From JTS-RE9 sp964649195 (lineage in GTDB: Bacteria; Planctomycetota; Phycisphaerae; Phycisphaerales; Phycisphaeraceae), in contig CAZYPK010000146.1 in assembly GCA_964649195.1 (NCBI GenBank), forward strand, positions 1 through 13,407: DNA of 13,407 nucleotides, written 5' to 3'. Each line of letters starts with the position of its first letter. Positions within the stretch are counted from its first letter, which is position 1. Below, piece by piece: positions 5,327 to 11,561 of the stretch. Made by a program: the position numbers and the translations under genes. The notes beneath the pieces were generated by a model, which saw only the letters and a list, made by a program, of their open reading frames with translations, ran no database searches and was not told the origin of the DNA.

Positions 5327-5704
5327 TTACAGTTCGCTGCCGCCGTATTGTCGGAGCAGTTCCGGCAGCCTGGCGGAGAATTGGCTGCGCGGCATCACGG
5401 CATCGGCGCCGCGCCGCCGGGCCGCCTGTAATACATCGGTCGCCACGTGGGAGCCAAACGCAATCACCGGGACGCCGGGCGATTTTTTCTTGGCGGCCTC
5501 GATGATTTCCAGGGCGGCCTGCCCCAGTTCCAGATCGACCAGCAGGCCGGTCACCGGTTCGTTGAGCCGGCCATCATCGACGCGATCGAGCCGGGCCGTG
5601 AGGGCGGCAAGGTCATTGGCGCAGCGAAAGGGCACCCCCGCGTGCTCAGCCGTGGAGCGGATCTTGGTGGCGAAAATCAGGTCGGTGCAGCAGGCGACAA
5701 TCAT
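5327..5704 (-). CDS. Degenerate response-regulator receiver-domain protein
   Basis: A 125-residue protein made only of a CheY-like alpha/beta domain. The strand GLLVDLEL ends at Asp57, the usual phospho-acceptor place. GVPVIAFGSH at 77-86 has Ser85 where Thr/Ser is expected, and GADAVMPRSQF at 99-109 matches the last strand and the KPF region. The N-terminal acidic pair is missing (VACCTDLI instead of VDDE-type) and the conserved Lys is replaced by Arg106, so normal phosphorylation is doubtful. The start at 5704 places the first strand at the N-terminus; an ATG six codons further upstream (5722) is also possible. A TACAAT box lies about 50 nt upstream. It shares an operon with the NTPase and may regulate or dock to it. 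Confidence 0.7.
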   Translation of the reverse strand: MIVACCTDLIFATKIRSTAEHAGVPFRCANDLAALTARLDRVDDGRLNEPVTGLLVDLELGQAALEIIEAAKKKSPGVPVIAFGSHVATDVLQAARRRGADAVMPRSQFSARLPELLRQYGGSEL

Positions 5705-5757
5705 GATGAAACCACGCGACATGAATGATGGCGTCGGCGAACGTGAATGACGACGGG

Positions 5758-5765
5758 ATTGTAGC
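5758..5765 (-). promoter_or_regulatory. -10 box (GCTACAAT) of the receiver/NTPase operon
   Basis: On the minus strand GCTACAAT predicts a start site near 5751, giving a leader of about 47 nt before the ATG at 5704. It is the same octamer as the one before the ParE module. No -35 box is evident. Confidence 0.45.
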
Positions 5766-5867
5766 GGTGATCGAAAGGGCGGGCGCATTGGGCCGTTCGC
5801 CGGCGCATGCGGCGGCCTTGGGATAAGCACAGGGCCGTTTCATTCCCGGCGCCCACTCTGTCGGAAG

Positions 5868-6008
5868 TTCCAAATGACAAATTCCAAACTCCAAACAAGT
5901 TCCAAAAGGACAAAAAACGCAATCAAACAGAATCCGGATTCGGCTCGGTTTTGCCCGGTTCGGCTCGCTTTCGAGTTTGTTTGAGATTTGGATGTTTGCG
6001 ATTTGGAG
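5868..6008. repeat. Heptad-periodic arrays C and D in inverted orientation
   Basis: Four consecutive 7-nt units with the form NNNCAAA/TTCCAAA fill 5868-5895, with a further TTCCAAA at 5900-5906. The complementary TTTGG-type units lie at 5980-6008 with spacing of 7, 8 and 7. The two arrays point toward each other across a GC-richer centre that itself has a direct repeat TTCGGCTCG (5939-5947 and 5959-5967). Together with the promoters at either end this accounts for most of the 398-nt gap between the divergent genes. I see no protein gene in it. Confidence 0.5.
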
Positions 6009-6067
6009 CTTTTGCTTCCGGTGATGGGGCGGAGAATGAAACGGACATGGGGATGCGCAGCTCCGAT

Positions 6068-6096
6068 TTCTCATCCCCTTCGCTTGCCCCTAAACT
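6068..6096 (+). promoter_or_regulatory. Promoter of the HEAT-like gene, placed for a leaderless transcript
   Basis: TTCTCA and TAAACT are 17 nt apart (four of six matches for the -35 box), and TAAACT is followed by exactly six bases before the ATG at 6103. The -35 box overlaps the right arm of a seven-pair inverted repeat, GGGGATG (6049-6055) with CATCCCC (6072-6078), which could act as an operator. The operator idea is speculative. Confidence 0.5.
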
Positions 6097-6102
6097 ATCG
6101 CC

Positions 6103-7638
6103 ATGAAGACCTCGCCTTTCTCATCGCGTCCGTTTCCGTCGTTCGCACTGCTCGTGGCGTTGCTGCTGCAAGGGTGGCTGACGCCCAGGCCGGCGGCGGC
6201 GCAGGATGATCCGACGTTCGAGTCCTCGGTGTATCTCATTCAGTCGGGGCTGGTCCCCGATCGGCGCGGGCAGTTCAGCGTGATGCTGCGCTCGCTGCGT
6301 CAGCTCCAGGATCCCGCCCTTGAGCCGCTGATGCGCGAGCTGCTGCTGGCGGAGCATCGCGTCATGCGGATTCACGGCATTCTGGGTCTGGCGGAAATCG
6401 CCACGCCGCGCCAGCTTGACCTGAAGCTGCTGGCGGATGTGAAGGATGGGGCGATGCAGTCGGAACTGCTGGGGGCGGCGCTGGACAGCGAACTGCTGAA
6501 CGTGGCCAATGCGAAGCAGGTGCTGGCCTGGCCGGCGACGGAGATGGATGCGAAGGTGGTCATCGCCACGCACCTGCTGGAAAAAAAGGAGTTCAACGAT
6601 GTGGCCCTGCTCAGGCAGGCCGCCGAGACGACCAACCTGGCCCGCAAAGGGATCATCGCCCTGCTCATGCTGCAACTGAACGATTCCTCGGCCGCCGCGA
6701 TGATGGACGCCATCGACCTCTCCACCGAAGCCCAGCGCGATGATGTCCGCAATCTGATGTTGCAGACGGCGTTCCGCTTCAAGTTTGAAAAGGTCGCCCC
6801 TTGGGCGGCCAAACTGGCAAGCGACGCCAAAACCGAGGAGCGCGTCCGCCTGCTGGCGCTGCGCACGGCCTTGCGGTTCGGGCACCGCGACACCATGCGC
6901 ACCTGGACGCAGCTTTTCAATTCCACCACGGATGTCGCGGACCAGATGCGGCTGGCGATATCGCTGCTGAACATGTCCGTTTATCTGACCCCGGCTGACT
7001 TTGATCCGCTGGCGGCGTCGGCCGATCCGCTCATGAGGCAGATGGGGCTGGCAGGCAGGGCGGTGGCGTCGAAGAAGGATGTCGTTTCGGAAATGGCGAA
7101 GCTCATCGCGATGGATTACCCCATCGCCAATGCCTGGGCTTTGGGGTACGCCAACTTCCACGCCACGCCGGAGGATGGCAACCGGATTTTCACCGACCTC
7201 ATCCATGCCTACGAAAAAGGCCCCGATCGCAGCCGGGCCCAGCGGCTCGACGAGGCGATGGCCGCCACGCAGCACCTGTGCGAAAAGGACCCCGCCGCGG
7301 CCCGCAAGGCGCTGCTGCCGCTGCTGAACAATCCCGCGACGGACAAGGCGCTGATTCAAGGCCTGATGGTCGGCCTGATCCGCGCCACGAAGGGGGAGCC
7401 GCACAAGATCGCCGCCGACATCACCCGGCAATATGAGGATGCCAACTCCAACGCCCTTCGCATCATGCTGCTGGCCAAGCACGATGTGCCCCTGAGCGCG
7501 GCCCAACTGAAGGACTTGGGCCTGCTGGTGCGCGGCGGCGGCTCGCTGCCCGAAACGCTTCGCGTCCAGGCGGCCTGGGTCTATCTGAAACAGACCAAGC
7601 AGACCGCCGCCGCGCTGAAAAAAGCGATCAAGTCATAA
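6103..7638 (+). CDS. Exported alpha-helical repeat (HEAT-like) protein, unknown function
   Basis: A 511-residue protein. It starts with a cleavable signal peptide: basic N-terminus, hydrophobic core at about 14-25, and AAAQ near residue 31-34 as the probable cleavage region. The rest is a run of paired amphipathic helices rich in Leu and Ala, for example LEPLMRELLLAEH with RIHGILGLAEIA, and later units with the same 30-40 residue spacing. This pattern resembles HEAT-like solenoids, which serve as protein-binding scaffolds. No catalytic motif, anchor or cysteine cluster is visible. It is likely periplasmic or envelope-associated. It stands alone: its promoter directly precedes the ATG, and a 291-nt repeat-filled gap follows. 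I do not recognise a named family. Confidence 0.75.
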   Translation: MKTSPFSSRPFPSFALLVALLLQGWLTPRPAAAQDDPTFESSVYLIQSGLVPDRRGQFSVMLRSLRQLQDPALEPLMRELLLAEHRVMRIHGILGLAEIATPRQLDLKLLADVKDGAMQSELLGAALDSELLNVANAKQVLAWPATEMDAKVVIATHLLEKKEFNDVALLRQAAETTNLARKGIIALLMLQLNDSSAAAMMDAIDLSTEAQRDDVRNLMLQTAFRFKFEKVAPWAAKLASDAKTEERVRLLALRTALRFGHRDTMRTWTQLFNSTTDVADQMRLAISLLNMSVYLTPADFDPLAASADPLMRQMGLAGRAVASKKDVVSEMAKLIAMDYPIANAWALGYANFHATPEDGNRIFTDLIHAYEKGPDRSRAQRLDEAMAATQHLCEKDPAAARKALLPLLNNPATDKALIQGLMVGLIRATKGEPHKIAADITRQYEDANSNALRIMLLAKHDVPLSAAQLKDLGLLVRGGGSLPETLRVQAAWVYLKQTKQTAAALKKAIKS

Positions 7639-7707
7639 GCGACATGATGACACCCCAGCACGCGGCTTCCCTGCCGATGTGATGCGCATCCGTCGAAAAC
7701 TCAAGTC

Positions 7708-7744
7708 CAACGCCATCGAAATGCGATGGATTCCCTAGGCGTTG
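7708..7744. other. Two competing hairpins downstream of the HEAT-like gene
   Basis: CAACGCC (7708-7714) pairs with GGCGTTG (7738-7744), while CCATCG (7713-7718) pairs with CGATGG (7724-7729). They share two bases, so they compete or form a stacked structure. There is no T tract, so termination is uncertain. Confidence 0.3.
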
Positions 7745-7755
7745 AAGAAGTCGAG

Positions 7756-7885
7756 TCAGAGGTCGGAAGTCAGAGGTCAGAGGTCAAGTGTTGGACATCT
7801 GATCTGAAATCTGAAATCTGAAATTTGAAATCTCAAATTTGAATTTTCACATTTCTGACCTCTGACCTCTGATTCCTGCCTTCTG
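7756..7885. repeat. Heptad-periodic array E with a head-to-head inversion
   Basis: The left half is built of GTCAGAG-like 7-nt units, the centre of ATCTGAA/ATTTGAA units, and the right half of the complementary CTCTGAC units. The arms TCAGAGGTCAGAGGTCA (7770-7786) and their exact reverse complement (7856-7872) form a 17-pair inverted repeat. In the middle AAATTTGA (7821-7828) and TCAAATTT (7833-7840) form a smaller one. The array occupies nearly half of the 291-nt gap. No protein gene is seen. Confidence 0.7.
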
Positions 7886-7929
7886 TCCCTGCCCGGCGAT
7901 CCTGCGTCAGGCGAAGTGATGTACCGAAC

Positions 7930-9141
7930 ATGAGCGTGATTCCCCTGAGCCAGCCTGACATCACCGAATCCGAAGTCGCCGCCGTCGTGGAGGTGCTTCG
8001 CAGCGGTCGCCTGAGCATCGGGGCCCGGCAGTCGCGGTTCGAGGAGATGCTCGCCGACCGCGCAGGCCGAAGGCAGGGCATCGCGGTCTCCAGCGGCACC
8101 GGCGGCCTGCACCTGATCATGCTCGCCCTGGGCATCGGCCCCGGGGATGAAGTCATCACCACGCCCTTTTCCTTCATCGCCTCGAGCAACTGCATTCTTT
8201 ACGTCGGCGCCAGGCCGGTCTTTGTCGATATCGATCCGGTCAGCCTGAACATGGACCCGGACAAGGTCGAGGCCGCCATCACACCCCGGACCAAGGCGAT
8301 CCTCGCCGTCGATGTGTTCGGCAACCCGATGCACATGGATCGCTACGAGCAGATCGCCCGCAAGCATGAAATCCCGCTCATCGAGGATTGCTGCGAAGGT
8401 CTGGGCGGCTCATACAAGGGGCGGGCCGTCGGATCGTTCGGCCGCGCGGGCGTCTTCGGCTTCTATCCCAACAAGCAGATCACCACCGGCGAAGGCGGCT
8501 GCATCGTCACCGATGACGATCACCTGGCGGACCTGTGCCGGTCGCTGCGCAACCAGGGCCGATCGGTGCTGACCACGCCTTCCGACGGCAGCGGCAAGAC
8601 CAACAACGAAGTGGCGGTGACGCGGGCCGGCTCGTGGCTTGAGCACGAAAGGCTGGGCTTCAACTATCGCCTGAGCGAGATCGCCGCGGCGCTGGGCATC
8701 GCCCAGATGGAACGGCTCGATGAAATGCTCACCATGCGCCGCGAGGTGGCCGAGGAATACATCGGCAGGCTCATGGACTGGGAGGATCTGATCCTGCCCA
8801 ACCCGCCGGACAACGACCCGCAGGCCTTCAAGACGATGAGCTGGTTCGTCTTCGTCGTGCGCCTGAGCGATCGCTACGGCCACATCGAGCGCGACCGCAT
8901 CATCCAGGGCCTGCACCGCCACGAAGTCGGCGCAGCCAACTATTTCCCCTGCATTCACCTTCAGCCGTTTTACCGCGAACAGTTCGGCTGCAAGAAGGGC
9001 GACCACCCGATCGCCGAATCGGTGAGCAACCGCACGATCGCCCTGCCGTTCTACAACAGGCTCGACCGCACCAGCATCGAACTGGTGACGCAGACGCTCA
9101 AGGTGATGATCCAGCGCGAGCAGCTCCTCAAGCGCGATTGA
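7930..9141 (+). CDS. DegT/DnrJ/EryC1/StrS-family sugar aminotransferase
   Basis: A 403-residue PLP enzyme of the family that aminates keto-sugar nucleotides for surface polysaccharides, O-antigen or related sugars. SSGTGGLHL at 54-62 corresponds to the phosphate-binding SGTxAL segment. PFSFIASSN at 79-87 and VFVDIDP at 97-103 follow. IEDCCEGLGGSYKG at 151-164 contains Asp153, which contacts the PLP ring, and FGFYPNKQITTGEGG at 176-190 contains Schiff-base Lys182. NYRLSEIAAALGIAQMERLD at 245-264 and the FP-x-HLQPFY segment at 339-348 are also typical. The length is normal. No other sugar-nucleotide or glycosyltransferase gene lies in the window, so the substrate cannot be named. No Shine-Dalgarno site is seen. 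It converges with the lipoprotein gene, with only five bases between the stop codons. Confidence 0.9.
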   Translation: MSVIPLSQPDITESEVAAVVEVLRSGRLSIGARQSRFEEMLADRAGRRQGIAVSSGTGGLHLIMLALGIGPGDEVITTPFSFIASSNCILYVGARPVFVDIDPVSLNMDPDKVEAAITPRTKAILAVDVFGNPMHMDRYEQIARKHEIPLIEDCCEGLGGSYKGRAVGSFGRAGVFGFYPNKQITTGEGGCIVTDDDHLADLCRSLRNQGRSVLTTPSDGSGKTNNEVAVTRAGSWLEHERLGFNYRLSEIAAALGIAQMERLDEMLTMRREVAEEYIGRLMDWEDLILPNPPDNDPQAFKTMSWFVFVVRLSDRYGHIERDRIIQGLHRHEVGAANYFPCIHLQPFYREQFGCKKGDHPIAESVSNRTIALPFYNRLDRTSIELVTQTLKVMIQREQLLKRD

Positions 9142-9146
9142 TGCCC

Positions 9147-10094
9147 TCACCGAATCGCCCTGGCGATCGCTTCAACATTGCCCCGCATCCACGCCACATA
9201 CCCTTCGCCCTCCCCAGGCCACGCACGGATCGAAGGTTGAATCACCTTCGCCGCTGTTTCTTGCGCGACCTCCGCGAGCAGTTCACGCATCGTCTCGCTT
9301 CCACCGTCATCGATGGCGATCGCGCCGGCCTTGACGCTGCGAATCTGCCGGAGCAAGGCGTCACGATCCGCAACGGTGGGATGAACGCCGATGGTCCGAT
9401 CGAAAAGCACCGCCTCAAAACCGATGCCGCGAATGACGGACGCAACCGCGGCGTCATCGGTGATGATGATCCTGCGATCGGCGGGCAGCGGCGCAAGCTG
9501 CGATTGCATGGACGACGCCAGCGCTTCGATCTCACCGTCAAGCGTGGCCGCTTCCTGTCGGATCGCCGCCGCCTGCTTCGGATCGCGCGCAACAAGCGCA
9601 GTTTCAATTTCGCTTAAGAGAGCAAGCACATCCCGTGGCGCAAAGGAGATGAATCCCCTCGATTTCATAGCCGCGGCGTCCTCGCCGCGCGCCCCCCGGG
9701 TTTCCCGCGTCCCCCGCGCCCCCCGGGGGCCCACACGAACCAACCGATCCATCGGAACATTGCCTTCGATCGTCTTCACCAGTTCCGCAAACGGTTCCGC
9801 CGCGTGCATGAACACCACATCCGCCTCGCGCAGCGTCATCGCCCCATCGGCGGGCAGGTCGCCATGCTTGAGCGCAACGGGCGTGCTGAGCAGGCAGCGC
9901 GTCTTCATGCGATCCCCGGCCAGTTTTTGCACCAGTTCATGAATCAACGGATTGACACTGACGATGGAAACCGTCCCGGGCGTTTCCACCGCCGGCGGCG
10001 CAGGCTTTTCACCGCAGGCGGCAACCATCGCCATCAGCGTGGCACAAGCGATCGACATCAAACCGCGACAGGCCATTGAACCTCGTTTCATCAT
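9147..10094 (-). CDS. TroA/ZnuA-like metal-binding lipoprotein, divergent, with a repeat insertion
   Basis: A 315-residue protein with a lipoprotein signal peptide: hydrophobic stretch before VAAC with Cys27. The order of elements follows substrate-binding proteins of zinc/manganese ABC transporters. NPLIHELVQKLAGDRM is followed by LKHGDLPADGAMTLREADVVFMHAAEPF (His77 matches the first metal His), a long helix, RIIITDDAAVASVIRGIGFE, and a C-terminal VAWMRGNVEAIARAI. The second metal His region is replaced by FISFAPRDV, and the usual THDAF is TDDAA, so metal binding may differ. Residues about 122-147 (GxR repeats) are an insertion encoded by a 9-nt tandem repeat and a palindrome. No permease or ATPase partner is present. 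It follows the RdgC-like gene by 44 nt, with a TAAACT box just before the ATG. A second ATG at 10091 is an equally possible start. Confidence 0.7.
   Translation of the reverse strand: MMKRGSMACRGLMSIACATLMAMVAACGEKPAPPAVETPGTVSIVSVNPLIHELVQKLAGDRMKTRCLLSTPVALKHGDLPADGAMTLREADVVFMHAAEPFAELVKTIEGNVPMDRLVRVGPRGARGTRETRGARGEDAAAMKSRGFISFAPRDVLALLSEIETALVARDPKQAAAIRQEAATLDGEIEALASSMQSQLAPLPADRRIIITDDAAVASVIRGIGFEAVLFDRTIGVHPTVADRDALLRQIRSVKAGAIAIDDGGSETMRELLAEVAQETAAKVIQPSIRAWPGEGEGYVAWMRGNVEAIARAIR
9672..9732. repeat. Intragenic palindrome plus 9-nt tandem repeat
   Basis: CGCGGCG (9672-9678), TCCT, CGCCGCG (9683-9689) form a perfect seven-pair hairpin with a four-base loop. It is followed by five 9-nt units of the CGCGCCCCC/CGGGTTTCC type at 9688-9732. 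Read in the minus-strand gene, the units encode G-x-R tripeptides and the palindrome encodes ARGEDAA. The length stays in frame. Confidence 0.7.
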
Positions 10095-10099
10095 CACGG

Positions 10100-10125
10100 A
10101 GTTTAGCCGTTCGCCTTGGCGAACG
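10100..10125 (-). promoter_or_regulatory. -10-like box and palindrome between the RdgC-like and lipoprotein genes
   Basis: On the minus strand TAAACT (10105-10100) ends five bases before the first ATG and eight before the second, suiting a leaderless internal promoter. Just upstream lies CGTTCGCCTTGGCGAACG (10108-10125), eight-base arms around two bases, overlapping the -10/-35 spacer. It may be an operator, or a hairpin that ends or stabilises the upstream message. There is no T tract. Confidence 0.45.
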
Positions 10126-10138
10126 AAGGGATGCGCGA

Positions 10139-11416
10139 TCAACCGCCGGCGCCGCTCCGCTTCTTCCGCCGCGCCTTGATCCATTCGCGTATCGTTTCAC
10201 GTCTGGTCGGCCAGGCGGCGCTCATGCGTTCATCCAGAAACGTGAGGTACAGCCCGTCCATCATCGCGGCCAGTCGCAGCGTCGATTGCAGCCGCAGGTC
10301 GGTGATCTCGCGCGGCGAGGTCGCCTCCTCCACCTTGGGCAGGGCCGCGCCGGAGACGAGCCACTTGTCGCCCTGAAGCGAAAGCTCCCACTGCGCCTCA
10401 TCATCGGCGTCGGCGAAAATCACCCCGATTTTGCGGGGCCACTTGCCTGCCGCCAGGGCTTCACCCGCTTCGGGCAGATGCGTGGGCTTGGGGCCGCGCA
10501 GCGACTGCCTGCCCGTGGCGTCCCAGGCGCAGTCCATGTCGAGCGATCGATCGATCATCACCGCCAGCCGATGCCGCCTGCCTGTTTTTTTTCCTTCGGA
10601 CAAGGCGGGGATGCCGATGACGTTCTCGCCGGATTCGAGCTTCCACCAGAGCCAGATGAGCAATTCGTTGCCCAGAAAATCGCGCGTGCTCACCGAGGCA
10701 TGAACCCAGGGCGTCAGCGGCACGGCGATATCCCTGGGCAGTTCGCCTTCCTCGTCTTCGCCGGCCTCGCGGGCATCCTTGGGCGGGGCGGTGAACGGTG
10801 AAGGCGAAAGGTCCTCGAAATCGCGCTTGTTCCCGGCGAAAACATCCTCCGCAAAAACGCCTGCCGTCAGCAGCCGCAGGTCCACCGCGAAGGCGAAGTT
10901 TATCAGCTTGGAAATCTGTTCGATGGCCGTGTTCGATGTCGCGCCGAGGTAAAGCTGTTTCGATGCCAGGTCCCACAGCACGGGAATCGATTTGCTTTTG
11001 CGATATTTTCCTTCCGCGATTTCATCGTGCAGCTTGCGATCGACCATGTCCATGGCATCGCGCTTCTGGGCCCGCGAGGCAAAGCCCGATGGGTTGCACG
11101 CCGCCGCCGCCTGCTCCTCGATGGCGCGATAAGCCTGCTTCACTTCGCCGGGCACCTGATGCGTATCGAGCCTCAGCGCGAACAGCAGCAAACTGCCCGG
11201 CGGGTTGCCGTAGGCATTGGTTTCGTAGCTGAATTGGGTGTCGTAAAGATGGGCGCCGGTGATGAAGCCCGCTTCGACCTGATCGGGCGAACCGATCTCG
11301 GCGGCGGCAAAGGCGTGATCCTTGAGCGTGGCCAGGGCGGTCTCATCGACCGACTGCGGAGCATCGCCCACGACCGCAAAACGACAGAACGAAACTCGAC
11401 CTGAATGAAAGGACAT
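10139..11416 (-). CDS. RdgC-like recombination-associated protein (distant)
   Basis: A 425-residue protein. The N-terminal part (MSFHSGRVSFCRFAVV) is followed by a TQFSYETNAYGNPPGSLLLFALRLDTHQVPGEVKQAY segment and a basic helix (RAQKRDAMDMVDRKLHDEI). A strand pair SIPVLWDLASKQLYLGATS at 143-161 comes next, then IEQISKLINFAFAVDL, the order seen in RdgC. The C-terminal half has STRDFLGNELLIWLWWKLES at 243-262, like the LGxEFLxWLW motif of long RdgC homologues. RdgC forms a ring around double-stranded DNA and restrains RecA. The start at 11416 is chosen for AGGAG five bases upstream; the frame is open further upstream but reads as low-quality sequence. It is divergent from the restriction-modification gene and probably co-transcribed with the lipoprotein gene. 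The family call rests on pattern memory and is moderate. Confidence 0.55.
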   Translation of the reverse strand: MSFHSGRVSFCRFAVVGDAPQSVDETALATLKDHAFAAAEIGSPDQVEAGFITGAHLYDTQFSYETNAYGNPPGSLLLFALRLDTHQVPGEVKQAYRAIEEQAAAACNPSGFASRAQKRDAMDMVDRKLHDEIAEGKYRKSKSIPVLWDLASKQLYLGATSNTAIEQISKLINFAFAVDLRLLTAGVFAEDVFAGNKRDFEDLSPSPFTAPPKDAREAGEDEEGELPRDIAVPLTPWVHASVSTRDFLGNELLIWLWWKLESGENVIGIPALSEGKKTGRRHRLAVMIDRSLDMDCAWDATGRQSLRGPKPTHLPEAGEALAAGKWPRKIGVIFADADDEAQWELSLQGDKWLVSGAALPKVEEATSPREITDLRLQSTLRLAAMMDGLYLTFLDERMSAAWPTRRETIREWIKARRKKRSGAGG

Positions 11417-11421
11417 CGCAG

Positions 11422-11426
11422 CTCCT
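11422..11426 (-). promoter_or_regulatory. Ribosome-binding site that fixes the RdgC-like start
   Basis: AGGAG on the minus strand lies five bases before the ATG at 11416. It is the best ribosome site in the window and argues against the longer open frame that reaches to 11569 and overlaps the divergent gene. Confidence 0.7.
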
Positions 11427-11524
11427 GATCGAACACCCGCGTTGGGGAAAGCGGGGGATTGTAATGGAAATGGCCTGTCCGAGCCGCGATGAATGCAAGA
11501 GCAATGGCCTGACGCTTCACCCCC

Positions 11525-11553
11525 TTGGCATCCGCGCCCGCTTCGCTGATACT
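11525..11553 (+). promoter_or_regulatory. Promoter of the restriction-modification gene
   Basis: TTGGCA (five of six -35 matches) and GATACT (four of six -10 matches) are separated by exactly 17 nt. The -10 box ends eight bases before the ATG, so the message is leaderless or nearly so, and no ribosome site is present. On the other strand a TACAAT at 11463-11458 could serve the RdgC-like gene. Confidence 0.55.
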
Positions 11554-11561
11554 CTGTCCCC

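Noticed and set aside
5705..5830. N-terminal extension of the receiver-like gene up to 5830
   Set aside because: The added residues are Pro/Arg/Ser-rich and the GCTACAAT box lies within that stretch. The receiver fold begins at the ATG at 5704.
6121..7506. Long minus-strand open frame (461 codons) opposite the HEAT-like gene
   Set aside because: Low-complexity His/Arg/Gln/Gly composition and no start signals. The plus-strand frame has a signal peptide, a promoter and helical repeats.
7756..7885. CRISPR array
   Set aside because: Units are only 7 nt, contiguous and degenerate, without spacers; no cas genes are nearby.
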